Notes: generated from the sequence alone by a model not told the origin. A stretch of DNA of 64,000 nt from JAOEGB01 sp041262585 (GCF_041262585.1 NZ_JBGCBZ010000004.1:310001-374000), one strand, 5' to 3'; positions 1 through 8,515 are shown, counted from the first letter of the stretch. Program-made: numbers and translations.

Positions 1-215
1 CGCTCCAGGAAGTAGTCCGACCGGAGCGGGTCGGGAGAGGGCAGCGCGACCGGGCCGCTCGCCCGCACCCCGCCGAGGACGATCCTGTCCTCCATGGAGT
101 AGACGAGCCGCACCTCGCCGGAGCCGAACAGCCCTGGCACGGCGAACCGCTCGCGGAGCCGTTCGGTCGTCATCCCGGGGACCTGGTCCGGCGCCGTCGC
201 GTGCCGTACCTCCAT
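1..215 (-). CDS. kduI: 5-dehydro-4-deoxy-D-glucuronate isomerase (KduI), 3' part outside window
   Basis: The N-terminal ~71 residues are visible and begin MEVRHATAPDQVPGM, followed by TERLRERF, a GE-V-LVYS segment and DYFLER. This is the conserved KduI N-terminus. KduI isomerises 5-keto-4-deoxyuronate, released from unsaturated pectin or glycosaminoglycan oligomers, to 2,5-diketo-3-deoxygluconate. The ATG at 215 has GGAGGG four bases upstream; an in-frame ATG at 227 lacks such a site. A 17-bp inverted repeat (231-247) lies just upstream. It fits the uronate catabolic genes further right. The C-terminal metal-binding half is outside the window. Confidence 0.85.
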   Translation of the reverse strand, partial: MEVRHATAPDQVPGMTTERLRERFAVPGLFGSGEVRLVYSMEDRIVLGGVRASGPVALPSPDPLRSDYFLE

Positions 216-230
216 CGCGCCCTCCATTTG

Positions 231-247
231 GTTTCGCTACATGAAAC
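231..247. promoter_or_regulatory. Candidate operator of kduI
   Basis: GTTTC and GAAAC arms enclose a 7-base centre (GCTACAT), 16 bases upstream of the kduI start. The same GCTACAT string recurs at 257-263. The geometry resembles KdgR/IclR-type sites, but the protein that binds is inferred. Confidence 0.45.
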
Positions 248-304
248 AATCTGCTGCTACATCGAACACTCAATGCCCTCCGGAGGTCAAGGACACCGAT
301 CGTG

Positions 305-994
305 TTAGGGCGTGACGGGGAGGTTGCCCTCGAACAGGTCCTTCCCGTTGGCCGGGGCGGAGGCGTGGTCGCTCGCGTACTTGGCCGCGACCTCGCGGGT
401 CTGGACGCGGAACAGGCCGCGGCCGGGGCCAGATCCAGCCCCCCTTGCCGCTGCCGTACGTCATGCCGTCCTCGTCCCAGTCGCTGCCGTCCGAGGTGAG
501 GGCGTCGTAGCGGGTGTTCGCGTCAGGCCGGAAGACGATCTTCGGCTCCGGCGCCTTTGACCAGCAGGTAGTCGGCGTCGAGGCCGATGGCGGCTGACAT
601 CGACGCGCCCCGCGGGCAGGGTGATCAGCGAGAGCTTCGTACAGCCAGCCGAAGGCGAGCAGGTGGTCCTGATGAAGTCGACCGCCTGCCGGAGCCCGGT
701 GGAGTCGTCGGCTCCGTCGTCGGGCCTGACGCCGTAGGACGAGGCGAGCTCGGCGGGCGTGATCTGGCAGGTGGGGTCCGGGTTGATCTGGCCGGAGCCC
801 GGAAGCGGGGCGCCGGCGCGATATCCGGCCTTGCTCCAGTCGGGCAGACCGGCGATCGGGGCGCGCCGGTTGGCGCTGGTCAGGTCGGAGGGAGCGGGCA
901 CGGCTGCCGCGCCCGTCGCCGTCATGGCGACGATCACGGAGGCCGTGGTGAGGGCGACGGCCGCCACGCCGGCCGTCCATCCGAGTCCGCGCAT
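305..994 (-). pseudogene. Decayed secreted polysaccharide-degradation-type protein
   Basis: The intact start encodes a signal peptide (MRGLGWTAGVAAVAL and on to TGAAA), then YGVRPDDGADDS and LSLITLPAGRVDVS, as in secreted right-handed beta-helix/lyase-like proteins of actinomycetes. Homologous-looking sequence then jumps frames: GLDADYLLVKG, then KIVFRPDANTRYD through GKGGWIWP, then GLFRVQTREVAAKY and a stop at 305. At least three frame changes are needed, and the protein ends at about 230 residues, much shorter than I would expect for such enzymes. It was probably an exported enzyme acting on uronate polymers and supplying the neighbouring pathway. Sequencing error could explain one break but hardly all of them. 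Confidence 0.7.
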
Positions 995-1133
995 GGTGTC
1001 GCGGCCCTTCAGGGGATGGCCCGCGCCCCGGAGCGACGCCATCGAACACTCCGGGACTCGGGTACGGGGGGTGTGACCGCGGTGCCGTGAAACGTAGGCT
1101 CCTTAACAAAGCCGGTCAAATATGTGAATGTTT

Positions 1134-1149
1134 GTTTACATCCATGAAC
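1134..1149. promoter_or_regulatory. Candidate IclR-type operator
   Basis: GTTTACATCCATGAAC is a near-palindrome, with a further half-site TATGTGAATG at 1121-1130. It lies upstream of the decayed secreted gene and matches the GTYYACAT-type sites near 4353, 7556 and 8482. Confidence 0.45.
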
Positions 1150-1181
1150 GGCTTCCCACTCCCCGGACATCCGATGACACC

Positions 1182-2639
1182 TCAGACGCGCAGGCGACCG
1201 TCCACCCGCTGGGGCACTCCGAGCGGGTTGTCGTCCCGCACCTCCGGCGGAAGCAGCTCCACGGGCCAGTCCTGGTAGGCCACCGGGGTGAGCCACCGCT
1301 TGATCGAGGCGGCGCCCACCGAGGTGTGGGCGGCGTTGGTCGTCGCCGGCCAGGGGCCACCGTGGTGCATGGCCCAGCAGACCGCGACACCGGTCGGCCA
1401 GCCGTTCCAGATCAGGCGTCCGGCGATCCGCTCCAGCACCGGGGCGAGGTCGTGAGCCTCACGCGGGTCGGTCGAGTGAATGGTCGCCGTCAGCGATCCC
1501 GGGAGCCGTCGCAGCACCGCCGGAAGATCTGATGGATCCCGATATTTCACGATAATTGCGGCGGGGCCGAAACACTCCTCTCCGAGCTCCGGAAGCCCGT
1601 CGGCGAAGACCTCCAGCTCGGCCGTGAAGACCTGGGGCGTCACCGCTCCCGCCCCTGCCTCCGGACTGTCCACCGGCGCGCTCCCGGTGGCTAGGACGGA
1701 CAGCCCGCCGCCGGACTCGGCCCGCCCGGCCAGCCGTCCGACCGATCGCAGGTAGCCGTCGCGGATCTTGGCGGTGAGCATCAGGCCGCCGCTGGTCGCG
1801 GCGACCGCGTCGCGGATGGGCTCCTCGAACCCGTCCGGCACGAAGACGAGGCCGGGATTGGTGCAGAACTGGCCGACGCCCAGTGTCAGCGACGCCGCGA
1901 AGCCGGACGCGACCGCCGACGGGTCGGCGGAGGGCAGCACGACGACCGGGTTGACGCTGCCCAGCTCCCCGTAGAACGGGATGGGGTCGGGCCGCTCGTC
2001 GATGAGGCCCTGGATGGCCTTGCCGCCCGCCAGCGACCCGGTGAAGCCCACCGCCGTCACCAGCGGGTGCTGGACCAGCGGCGCGCCCGCCTCGAAGCCG
2101 TGCACGAGGCCGAGCAGGCCGGGGTCCGGCAGGGCCTGCCGTACGACGGAGGCGGTCAGGTCGGACGTCTCGGGGTGGCCCTCGTGGGCCTTGACCACGA
2201 CCGGGCAGCCCGCGGCGAGCGCCGAGACCGTGTCGCCGCCCGCAACGGAGAACGCGAACGGGAAGTTGCTGGCGGAGAAGACCGCGACGACCCCGATCGG
2301 GTGGTACATCCGGCGCACGTCCGGCCGAGGCGGGGTCGCCCCGGGATCGGAATGGTCGATCACCGCCTCCACGTGGCCGCCGTCGCGGATCACGTCGGCG
2401 AACAGCCGGAACTGCGACGCCGTGCGGGCGATCTCGCCGCGCAGCCGCACCTCCCCGAGGTGCGTCTCCGCATGGGCCACCGGCCACAGCTCGTCGGCGT
2501 GCTTCAGCAGCACGTCGGCCACGGCCTCCAGCACCTGGGCCCGCTCCTCAGCCGGAGTGGCGCGCCACCTCGCGCCCGCCGCCGCAGCCCGTTCCACCGC
2601 CTCTGTCACGGCGGGGTTCACACTCGAAGCCATGATCAC
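1182..2639 (-). CDS. 2-ketoglutarate semialdehyde (2,5-dioxovalerate) dehydrogenase
   Basis: NAD(P)-dependent aldehyde dehydrogenase of about 485 residues. It has the SASNFPFAF segment (~122-130), a cofactor lysine in VVVKAHEGH (~150), the general base in FYGELGSVNP (Glu ~225) and the nucleophile in GQFCTNPG (Cys ~259). The FYGELGSVNP and NFPFAF signatures are those of the KGSADH group, which oxidises 2-ketoglutarate semialdehyde to 2-ketoglutarate as the last step of oxidative uronate and aldarate breakdown. It starts at GTG 2639 (overlapping the udh stop by 4 bases) or ATG 2633; either way it is translationally coupled to udh. Confidence 0.88.
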   Translation of the reverse strand: MIMASSVNPAVTEAVERAAAAGARWRATPAEERAQVLEAVADVLLKHADELWPVAHAETHLGEVRLRGEIARTASQFRLFADVIRDGGHVEAVIDHSDPGATPPRPDVRRMYHPIGVVAVFSASNFPFAFSVAGGDTVSALAAGCPVVVKAHEGHPETSDLTASVVRQALPDPGLLGLVHGFEAGAPLVQHPLVTAVGFTGSLAGGKAIQGLIDERPDPIPFYGELGSVNPVVVLPSADPSAVASGFAASLTLGVGQFCTNPGLVFVPDGFEEPIRDAVAATSGGLMLTAKIRDGYLRSVGRLAGRAESGGGLSVLATGSAPVDSPEAGAGAVTPQVFTAELEVFADGLPELGEECFGPAAIIVKYRDPSDLPAVLRRLPGSLTATIHSTDPREAHDLAPVLERIAGRLIWNGWPTGVAVCWAMHHGGPWPATTNAAHTSVGAASIKRWLTPVAYQDWPVELLPPEVRDDNPLGVPQRVDGRLRV

Positions 2640-3430
2640 CGTCCCAGGTTGTCGACGTGGAGCTCCGGACGGCAGAAGGTGCCGCCCAGCAGGGAGTACG
2701 CGATGTCGCCGGGGTCGAGCTCGCCGTACCGGGCGATGACCTCCTCCGCGTAGACCTCGGAGTCATCCTTGGGCTCGTAGCCGATGGCCCGGGCCTCATC
2801 GAGGGACCACCAGCGGCGGGTGTTGGCGGAGATCCCCCAGACGATGTGGAACCCGTCCGCCACCAGCGCCGCCTCCACGAGCCGGGCGCAGTCGTCTGGG
2901 GACAGCCAGGTCGACAGCATCCGGGTGTCCTTCGGCCGCTCGAAGCAGGAGCCGATGCGCAGGCACGTGACGGCCAGGCCGTACCGGTCATGGTAAAGCG
3001 AGCCGAGCGCCTCCAGCGTGACCTTGCTGACGCCGTAGAAGGTGTCCGGACGCGGGAACAGGTAGTCGGGCGCCTCCGCCATCCGGGGGTGGAACCCGAC
3101 GGCGTGGTTGCTGCTCGCCATCACGACGTGCCGCACCCCGGCCTTCCTGGCCGCCTCCAGCAGCACGTAGGTGCCGTTGATGTTGACCTGGAGGATGTCC
3201 GCCCAGGGCTGTTCCAGGCTGTGGCCGCCGAGATGGAGCACCGCGTCTACGCCGTCCATCGCCTTGGTCATCGCGTCCGGGTCCGTGACGTCGGCCGTCA
3301 TCGCCTCCTCCCCGGGGCCCGGTTCGACAGGGACGATGTCGAGCAGGCGCAGCACCCGCCCCTCCCGGGCCAGGCGGGGCCGGAGGTGGGTGCCGACGCC
3401 GCCCGCGGCGCCCGTCATGAGAATTCGCAT
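2636..3430 (-). CDS. udh: Uronate dehydrogenase
   Basis: A 264-residue short-chain/extended SDR. It has the nucleotide motif GAAGGVG (7-13), LHLGGHS (66-71), an active-site serine in ASSNHAVG and the Tyr132-x3-Lys136 pair in FYGVSKV. Length and motifs match NAD-dependent uronate dehydrogenase, which oxidises galacturonate or glucuronate to the aldarolactone. It lies immediately upstream of the semialdehyde dehydrogenase, so the first and last steps of the oxidative route are in one operon. AAGGAGG precedes the ATG. An alternative reading is a generic NAD-dependent epimerase, which the context makes less likely. Confidence 0.85.
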   Translation of the reverse strand: MRILMTGAAGGVGTHLRPRLAREGRVLRLLDIVPVEPGPGEEAMTADVTDPDAMTKAMDGVDAVLHLGGHSLEQPWADILQVNINGTYVLLEAARKAGVRHVVMASSNHAVGFHPRMAEAPDYLFPRPDTFYGVSKVTLEALGSLYHDRYGLAVTCLRIGSCFERPKDTRMLSTWLSPDDCARLVEAALVADGFHIVWGISANTRRWWSLDEARAIGYEPKDDSEVYAEEVIARYGELDPGDIAYSLLGGTFCRPELHVDNLGR

Positions 3431-3448
3431 GTGCCTCCTTCGTGGATC

Positions 3449-3520
3449 GGCGCGGACTCGGCGCCGGGTTAGGTCGGCGCGGACTCGGCGCCGGTTGGCT
3501 GGGCGCGGACTCGGCGCCGG
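3449..3520. repeat. Three 19-bp direct repeats between udh and the iclR gene
   Basis: GGCGCGGACTCGGCGCCGG occurs exactly at 3449-3467, 3476-3494 and 3502-3520 (period 27 then 26). The array abuts the stop codon of the iclR gene (3521-3523), so it forms that gene's 3' trailer and the udh leader. Each unit contains the palindrome GGCGCC. Confidence 0.9.
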
Positions 3521-4285
3521 TCAGATCGCCCCCGTGCGCAGCAGATCGGTGATGCGCCGGGCGGCGTCGAAGAGGGTGTCGACGATGTGCTTCTGATGGG
3601 TCTCGTCCAGACGCGCCAGCGGGATCGAGACGCTGAGCGCGTCCGTCACCGGCATGCCGTACGGCAGGGCGACGGCGAAGCACCCGAGACCGGGGACGTT
3701 CTGCTCGCGCTCGCTGGCGTAGCCGTTGAGCCTCGCGCGGTCCAGCTCGTCGCGCAGGGCGTCCCTGTCAGTGATCGTGTACGGCGTCAACGCCACGAGG
3801 GTCCCGGGGAGCAGTGACTCCACCTCGTACGGCGGGCGGGTGGCCAGGATCGCCCGGCCGAGCGCTGTGGCGTACGCCGGCTGGCGGCGGCCGACCCGCG
3901 ACGTGAAGCGCAGGTGGTGCTCCGATTCGCGGCTGGCGAGGTAGACCATGTCCGTCCCGTCGAGCCTGGCGAGGTGGACCGTCTCGTTGGTCTCCGCGCG
4001 GACGTGTTCGAGGACCGTCGCCGCGGCGCGGACCACCGGGTCGCGGTCGAGGTAGGACGTGCCGACCAGCAGGGCGCGCACGCCGATGCCGTAAGCGAGG
4101 CCGCTGGGGTCGGCCTCCACCCAGCCGCGGCCGAGCAGGGTCTGCAGGAGCATGTACAGGCTCGACTTGGGGTAGCCGAGCTCGGTCTGAAGCTCCGCGA
4201 GTGTGAGCCTGCGCTGCGCACGGGCCAGCGCTTCCAGCAGCTCCACGGTCCGGTCAGCCGATTTGACCGGAGCCCGCATTTCCAT
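3521..4285 (-). CDS. IclR family transcriptional regulator (first of two paralogues)
   Basis: A 254-residue protein with an N-terminal winged helix (VKSADRTVELLEALA, LAELQTELGYPKSSLYMLLQTL, about residues 6-55) and a C-terminal IclR effector domain (LASRESEHHLRF, SRVGRRQPAYATALGRAIL). It is closely similar along its length to the protein encoded at 7623-8384. AAAGGA six bases before ATG 4285 supports this start. It is transcribed away from the ABC importer and probably represses the udh and importer units. The ligand is likely a uronate-derived keto-acid (inferred from family and context). Confidence 0.88.
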   Translation of the reverse strand: MEMRAPVKSADRTVELLEALARAQRRLTLAELQTELGYPKSSLYMLLQTLLGRGWVEADPSGLAYGIGVRALLVGTSYLDRDPVVRAAATVLEHVRAETNETVHLARLDGTDMVYLASRESEHHLRFTSRVGRRQPAYATALGRAILATRPPYEVESLLPGTLVALTPYTITDRDALRDELDRARLNGYASEREQNVPGLGCFAVALPYGMPVTDALSVSIPLARLDETHQKHIVDTLFDAARRITDLLRTGAI

Positions 4286-4333
4286 CCGAAGTCCTTTCGT
4301 TGGACGCCGCAAGTGTTGCAGCGCCCCTCCGGC

Positions 4334-4456
4334 GTTCACAATACCGATCAAAGTTCACATGTATGACTCGGCGTCAAACCGTTGACTGTGCTACATGGCC
4401 CCGTTACGTTCACCTGAACAAGCGCCACATTTGCGAATCAATCCAAGTATGTGAAC
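4334..4456. promoter_or_regulatory. Divergent promoter region with several IclR-type half-sites
   Basis: Between the iclR gene and the importer lie GTTCACA (4334-4340), GTTCACATGTATGAC (4353-4367), a perfect 12-bp palindrome GTTCACCTGAAC (4408-4419) and TATGTGAAC (4448-4456), the last touching the importer ribosome-binding site. The repeated GTTCAC/GTGAAC word suggests cooperative binding of an IclR protein. Confidence 0.5.
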
Positions 4457-4469
4457 AGGAGGCGGTCTG

Positions 4470-5777
4470 ATGCCACGTCGTCTGCTCGGGGTCGCAGTTG
4501 CACTGGTCCTGGCCGTACCGCTCTCAGCCTGCGGCTCCGGAGGATCCAGCTCCGACGACGCACTGGAGATCTGGATACGCCAGGTACCCAACTCGCCCTC
4601 GCACAACACCGCCAAGAAGTTCGTGGCGGCGTTCGAGAAGGCCACCGGTGTCAAGACGAAGCTCGTCGCGCTCTTCGACGACTTCGAGACCAAGCTGCAG
4701 CAGCAGGCCGCGGCCAAGGATCTGCCGGACATCGTCATCAACGACACGGCGCGGCTCGGCAACATGGAGCACCAGGGATGGCTGCGCGAGATCGACAAGG
4801 CCAAGCTCAAGGGCAGCGACCAGCTCTCCGACATCGCGTGGAAGGCCGCCCAGGCCGGTGACGGCAAGTACTACGGGGCCCCGTTCTCCGCGCAGTCGTT
4901 CGCGCTGATCATCCGTAAGGACTGGCGCGAGAAGGTCGGCATGCAGCCCCCGCAGACCTGGGACGACCTGGCCAAGCTGGCCAAGGCGTTCACCGACAAG
5001 GACCCCGACGGCAACGGCGCCAACGACACGGCCGGGTTCGTCGCCCCGGCGGGCACCAAGCGCGGTTACGCGTCCTGGTACGCCTCCTCGCTGATCTTCG
5101 CCAACGGCGGCGACTTCCTCAAGGCCACCGGCCCCGGCAAGTTCGCCCCCGCGGTCAACGACCCCAAGACCGTCGAGGCCGTGAAGTGGCTGCAGGACCA
5201 GTTCTGCACCGCGAAGACGGTCAACCCGGGCGCGGTGAGCAACGACACCACCGTCACGCACACCGTGTTCGAGAAGGGCCAGGGCGGCATCTACCTGGTC
5301 GGCCCCTACGTGCTCGCCCGGTTCGTGAAGAGCATCGGCAGCGACAAGATCGAGGTCGTGCCGGTGCCCAAGGGCCCGTCCGGCGGTCCCGGCACGCTCG
5401 GCGAGGGCGAGAACGTGTACGAGATGGCCGGCTCCAAGCACGAGGCCGAGCAGCAGAAGTTCGCCGAGTACGCGATCTCCGTAGACGGCCAGAAGGTCGG
5501 CATGAACGGCGACAACGAGGGGCCGATCGTCCGCCTCCCGGTCAACAAGGGAGTGGACCTCTCCGCCGAGCGCCAGGACCCGCGCTGGAAGGTCTTCCAG
5601 GACTCCTACCAGTACGCCGTCTACGCCCCGCCGGTGCCTGACTGGACGCCGTTCCGGCAGAAGTCGGCCGACGCGATCAACGCGGCCTGGGCCGACTGCT
5701 CGACCGACGTCAAGGCGTCGATGGACACTCTGGCCAACACCTTCACCCAGGAACTGGCGACCCAGAAAGCATCATGA
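4470..5777 (+). CDS. Sugar ABC transporter substrate-binding lipoprotein
   Basis: A 435-residue family 1 extracellular binding protein. The signal peptide ends in a lipobox (VPLSAC, Cys ~21) followed by a Gly/Ser linker, so the mature protein should be a membrane-anchored lipoprotein. Typical features are the ATGVKTKLVAL segment, DIVINDTARLG and the C-terminal WTPFRQKSADAINAAWAD. AGGAGG lies seven bases before ATG 4470. The stop overlaps the first permease start (ATGA). Its substrate is probably a uronide or uronate oligomer, from context. Confidence 0.9.
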   Translation: MPRRLLGVAVALVLAVPLSACGSGGSSSDDALEIWIRQVPNSPSHNTAKKFVAAFEKATGVKTKLVALFDDFETKLQQQAAAKDLPDIVINDTARLGNMEHQGWLREIDKAKLKGSDQLSDIAWKAAQAGDGKYYGAPFSAQSFALIIRKDWREKVGMQPPQTWDDLAKLAKAFTDKDPDGNGANDTAGFVAPAGTKRGYASWYASSLIFANGGDFLKATGPGKFAPAVNDPKTVEAVKWLQDQFCTAKTVNPGAVSNDTTVTHTVFEKGQGGIYLVGPYVLARFVKSIGSDKIEVVPVPKGPSGGPGTLGEGENVYEMAGSKHEAEQQKFAEYAISVDGQKVGMNGDNEGPIVRLPVNKGVDLSAERQDPRWKVFQDSYQYAVYAPPVPDWTPFRQKSADAINAAWADCSTDVKASMDTLANTFTQELATQKAS

Positions 5778-6697
5778 CCGTCACTCTGTCACCCCCCAGG
5801 GACCAGGTGACCCCGCGCCGCCGCCCCAAGTCGAGGTGGCGGCGCGGGCCGCTGGTCGCGTGGCTGTATCTCACCCCCGCGCTGCTGCTGTTCCTCTACT
5901 TCAAGTTCATCCCCATGTTCGAGGGCCTGCGGATGAGCTTCTACGAGGTCCGTCCCTACCTGGGTGACCGGTGGGTCGGCCTCGACAACTACCGGACGAT
6001 CCTGACCGACAGCGCCTTCACCTCGGCCATGTGGCACACCGTCCTGCTGGCGGCGGGCACCACGGCCGGGTCGATCCTGCTCGGCCTGTTGCTCGCCCTT
6101 CTCGTGGAGGGACCGGCCAGGTATCTGTGGTTCGTCAGGACCGCGGCGTTCCTCCCGGTGGTGACCACGATCGCCGCGGTCGCCGAGGTCTGGCGCATCA
6201 TGTACCACCCCGCTGGCGACGGCCTCCTCAACAGCATCATCGGCTGGGTCGGGCTCGGGCCGGAGCCCTTCCTGGCGAGCGAGCACTCCTCCCTTCTGTC
6301 GATCATGGGCATGGGGATCTGGCGTGGCGCGCCGTACGACATGATGATCTTCGTGGCCGGTCTGGTCGGCGTGGACCGCACGCTCTACGAGGCGGCCGCC
6401 GTTGACGGGGCGACCCTGTGGCAGCGGTTCACCAAGGTCACGCTGCCCGCGCTGCGGCCGGTGTTCTGGATCCTGTTCACGCTGGCGGCGATCCGCGGGC
6501 TGCGGATCTTCGTCGAGGTCTATGTGATGACGAACGGCGGGCCCAACGGGTCCTCCGAGGTGCTGATGACCCTCATCTACAAGGAAGGCCTGCAGAACAA
6601 CGACCTGGGCCTGGCCTCCGCGGGGTCGCTCGTACTGTTCCTGGCCACGTTGTTCCTGACTGTCGTGGTGCAGCTGGTGCGCAGGAGGTCGTCATGA
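5774..6697 (+). CDS. Sugar ABC transporter permease (MalF/UgpA-like)
   Basis: A 307-residue multi-span permease with six hydrophobic segments after a short basic N-terminus. The EAA loop is visible as YEAAAVDGATLWQRFTKVTLPAL, where the ATPase docks. It overlaps the binding-protein gene and the second permease gene by four bases each. No ATPase gene is in this operon, so a shared MsiK-type ATPase elsewhere is likely, as is common for actinomycete sugar importers. Confidence 0.92.
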   Translation: MTVTLSPPRDQVTPRRRPKSRWRRGPLVAWLYLTPALLLFLYFKFIPMFEGLRMSFYEVRPYLGDRWVGLDNYRTILTDSAFTSAMWHTVLLAAGTTAGSILLGLLLALLVEGPARYLWFVRTAAFLPVVTTIAAVAEVWRIMYHPAGDGLLNSIIGWVGLGPEPFLASEHSSLLSIMGMGIWRGAPYDMMIFVAGLVGVDRTLYEAAAVDGATLWQRFTKVTLPALRPVFWILFTLAAIRGLRIFVEVYVMTNGGPNGSSEVLMTLIYKEGLQNNDLGLASAGSLVLFLATLFLTVVVQLVRRRSS

Positions 6698-7551
6698 GAT
6701 TCGACACCACGCTGGGGCTCGAATCCCGCAAGGGCCCGGTCGCCACCGTGCTCAAGTTCGTGCTCTACGCGGGCATCGTGATCATCTTCACCGGACCGCT
6801 GGTGGGGCTGCTGGTCAGCGCGTTCAATCACGTGGTCGATCCGACCCACTTCTCGCTTCCGGAACAGCTCACGCTGGAGAACTTCACCAAGGCGGGCGAG
6901 CGGAAGGTCTACCTCTACCTGGTCAACTCCTTCGTCGTGGTCGGGTTCGGGCTGCTGCTGCAGATGGTGGTCAGCGTGTTCGCCGCCTACGCGCTCGCCC
7001 GCAAGAAGTTCCGCGGCATGGCCGTCGTCCTGCTGCTCATGCTGACCACGATGATGATCCCCGAGGAGATCATCGCGATCCCGCTCTCGGTCGTGCTCGG
7101 CGATCTGCCGGTGCTCCACACCAACCTGCTCGGGTCGTACGCCGGCATGATCCTGCCGGTCGGCGCCTGGGGCTTCTCGATCCTGGTCATGACCGAGTTC
7201 ATGAAGGAGGTCCCCGTCGAGATCGAGGAGGCCGCGCGGATCGACGGCGCGGGCGAGTTCCGCACGTTCTTCACCATCATCCTGCCGCTCTGCCGCCCCG
7301 CGCTCGGTGTCATCGGCGTGTTCGGCTTCACCATGATCTGGGACCAGTACCTGCTGCCGCTCATCGTGGCCACGGACTCGGACCAGTGGACCCTGCCGAT
7401 CGCGCTCCGGACGCTGAGGTCGGACGAGGAGGTCGGCATCGGGGTGCTGCTCGCGGCGTCGCTGCTGGCCCTCCTGCCATCGGTCATCGCGTTCCTGGCC
7501 TTCCAGCGCCAGTTCATGCGCGGCCTGACCAGCGGCGCCGTCAAGGGATAG
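6694..7551 (+). CDS. Sugar ABC transporter permease (MalG/UgpE-like)
   Basis: A 285-residue permease starting MRFDTTLGLESRKG, with AGGAGG just upstream and an ATGA overlap with the previous gene. Six predicted membrane segments. The EAA motif reads IEEAARIDGAGEFRTFFTIILPL. It pairs with the preceding permease to form the transmembrane channel. An open frame extends further upstream but only over the preceding gene. Confidence 0.92.
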   Translation: MRFDTTLGLESRKGPVATVLKFVLYAGIVIIFTGPLVGLLVSAFNHVVDPTHFSLPEQLTLENFTKAGERKVYLYLVNSFVVVGFGLLLQMVVSVFAAYALARKKFRGMAVVLLLMLTTMMIPEEIIAIPLSVVLGDLPVLHTNLLGSYAGMILPVGAWGFSILVMTEFMKEVPVEIEEAARIDGAGEFRTFFTIILPLCRPALGVIGVFGFTMIWDQYLLPLIVATDSDQWTLPIALRTLRSDEEVGIGVLLAASLLALLPSVIAFLAFQRQFMRGLTSGAVKG

Positions 7552-7555
7552 CCGT

Positions 7556-7570
7556 GTCACATATATGAAC
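7556..7570. promoter_or_regulatory. Candidate IclR-type operator
   Basis: GTCACATATATGAAC lies four bases after the permease stop and about 50 bases before the second iclR gene. On the opposite strand it matches the site at 4353-4367 at most positions, so autoregulation is plausible. Confidence 0.45.
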
Positions 7571-7622
7571 GGCGGACGATACTCTGACAACCATTGCACC
7601 ACTCTCGGCAGATGGGACAGCC

Positions 7623-8384
7623 GTGGAGCCCTCTCTGGTCAAGTCCGCGGAGCGGACCGTCCGCATTCTGGAGGCATTGGCGGCCTCGCCGCAGAAGCTC
7701 AGCCTGTCCGAGCTCCAGCAGCGCGTGGGATACCCGCGCAGCAGCCTGCACGCCCTGCTCCGCACTCTCGCCGAGCTGAAGTGGATCGAATCCGACGAGA
7801 CCCGCCTGGCGTACGGCATCGGCCCGCACGCCCTGCTCACCGGCACCGCCTACCTGGACAAGGACCCGGCGCTGCCGCTCGCCCACGAGACCCTGGAGGA
7901 CCTGCGCGCCGAGGTCGGGCACACCGTGCACTACGCCCGCCGCGACGACGCGCACGTGCTCTACCTGGCCAGCCGGGAGTCCCGGGAGGAGCTCAGGGTC
8001 ATCTCCCGGGTCGGGCGGCGGCTGCCCGCGCACGTGACCGCGCTCGGCCAGGCCTTGCTGGCCGAGCTGACCGACAACGAGATAGCGGCGACCCTGCCTG
8101 AACGGCTCGAGGGCATCACCGCGCACAGCTACACCGACCGGGCCGCCCTCATCGCGGAGCTGGACCGGGTGCGCGTGCGCGGCTGGGCGTACGAGCGTGA
8201 GCAGGGCACGGCCGGGGTCGCCTGCGTGGCCTGCGCCGTCGACTACCGCATTCCGGCCACGGACGCCATCAGCTGCTCGATGCCCGCCGGGCTGCCCGAG
8301 GACCAGATCGAGAAGATCATCGACGCTCTGGTCCGGCACACCCGCAAGCTCGCCGCGACCCTGCGGCGCGAGGGAATCCGCTGA
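7623..8384 (+). CDS. IclR family transcriptional regulator (second paralogue)
   Basis: 253 residues from GTG 7623. It has a winged helix (VKSAERTVRILEALA, LSELQQRVGYPRSSLHALLRTL) and an IclR ligand domain with YLASRESREELRVISRVGRR and AHVTALGQALL. It resembles the regulator at 3521-4285 throughout, including the LAYGIG-ALL-GT-YLD segment, so the two probably arose by duplication and may read related operators. It lies between the importer and the kdgD operon, and likely controls the latter through the palindrome at 8481. Confidence 0.88.
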   Translation: MEPSLVKSAERTVRILEALAASPQKLSLSELQQRVGYPRSSLHALLRTLAELKWIESDETRLAYGIGPHALLTGTAYLDKDPALPLAHETLEDLRAEVGHTVHYARRDDAHVLYLASRESREELRVISRVGRRLPAHVTALGQALLAELTDNEIAATLPERLEGITAHSYTDRAALIAELDRVRVRGWAYEREQGTAGVACVACAVDYRIPATDAISCSMPAGLPEDQIEKIIDALVRHTRKLAATLRREGIR

Positions 8385-8480
8385 CCTCGGCGTCCCCTTC
8401 CTTATAGGTCATCCCCGGGCGTGTTGACTTCTATGAGAATGCCCAGTTAGTTTCTGGATACCGCCCAGCATGAAGGACGC

Positions 8481-8498
8481 CGTCCACATATGTGGACG
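8481..8498. promoter_or_regulatory. Perfect 18-bp palindromic operator upstream of kdgD
   Basis: CGTCCACATATGTGGACG is a perfect palindrome 17 bases before the kdgD start. Its core GTCCACATATGTGGAC fits the GTYYACAT pattern at 1134, 4353 and 7556. It is the cleanest member of the set and the likely binding site of one of the IclR proteins. Confidence 0.65.
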
Positions 8499-8515
8499 AG
8501 GTGAAGGGTTGATAC

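Noticed and set aside
2631..2640. CATGATCACC at the semialdehyde dehydrogenase start as another copy of the repeat core
   Set aside because: Single, lacks the outer G/C of the core, no copy 53 bp away, and it is explained by overlapping start and stop codons.
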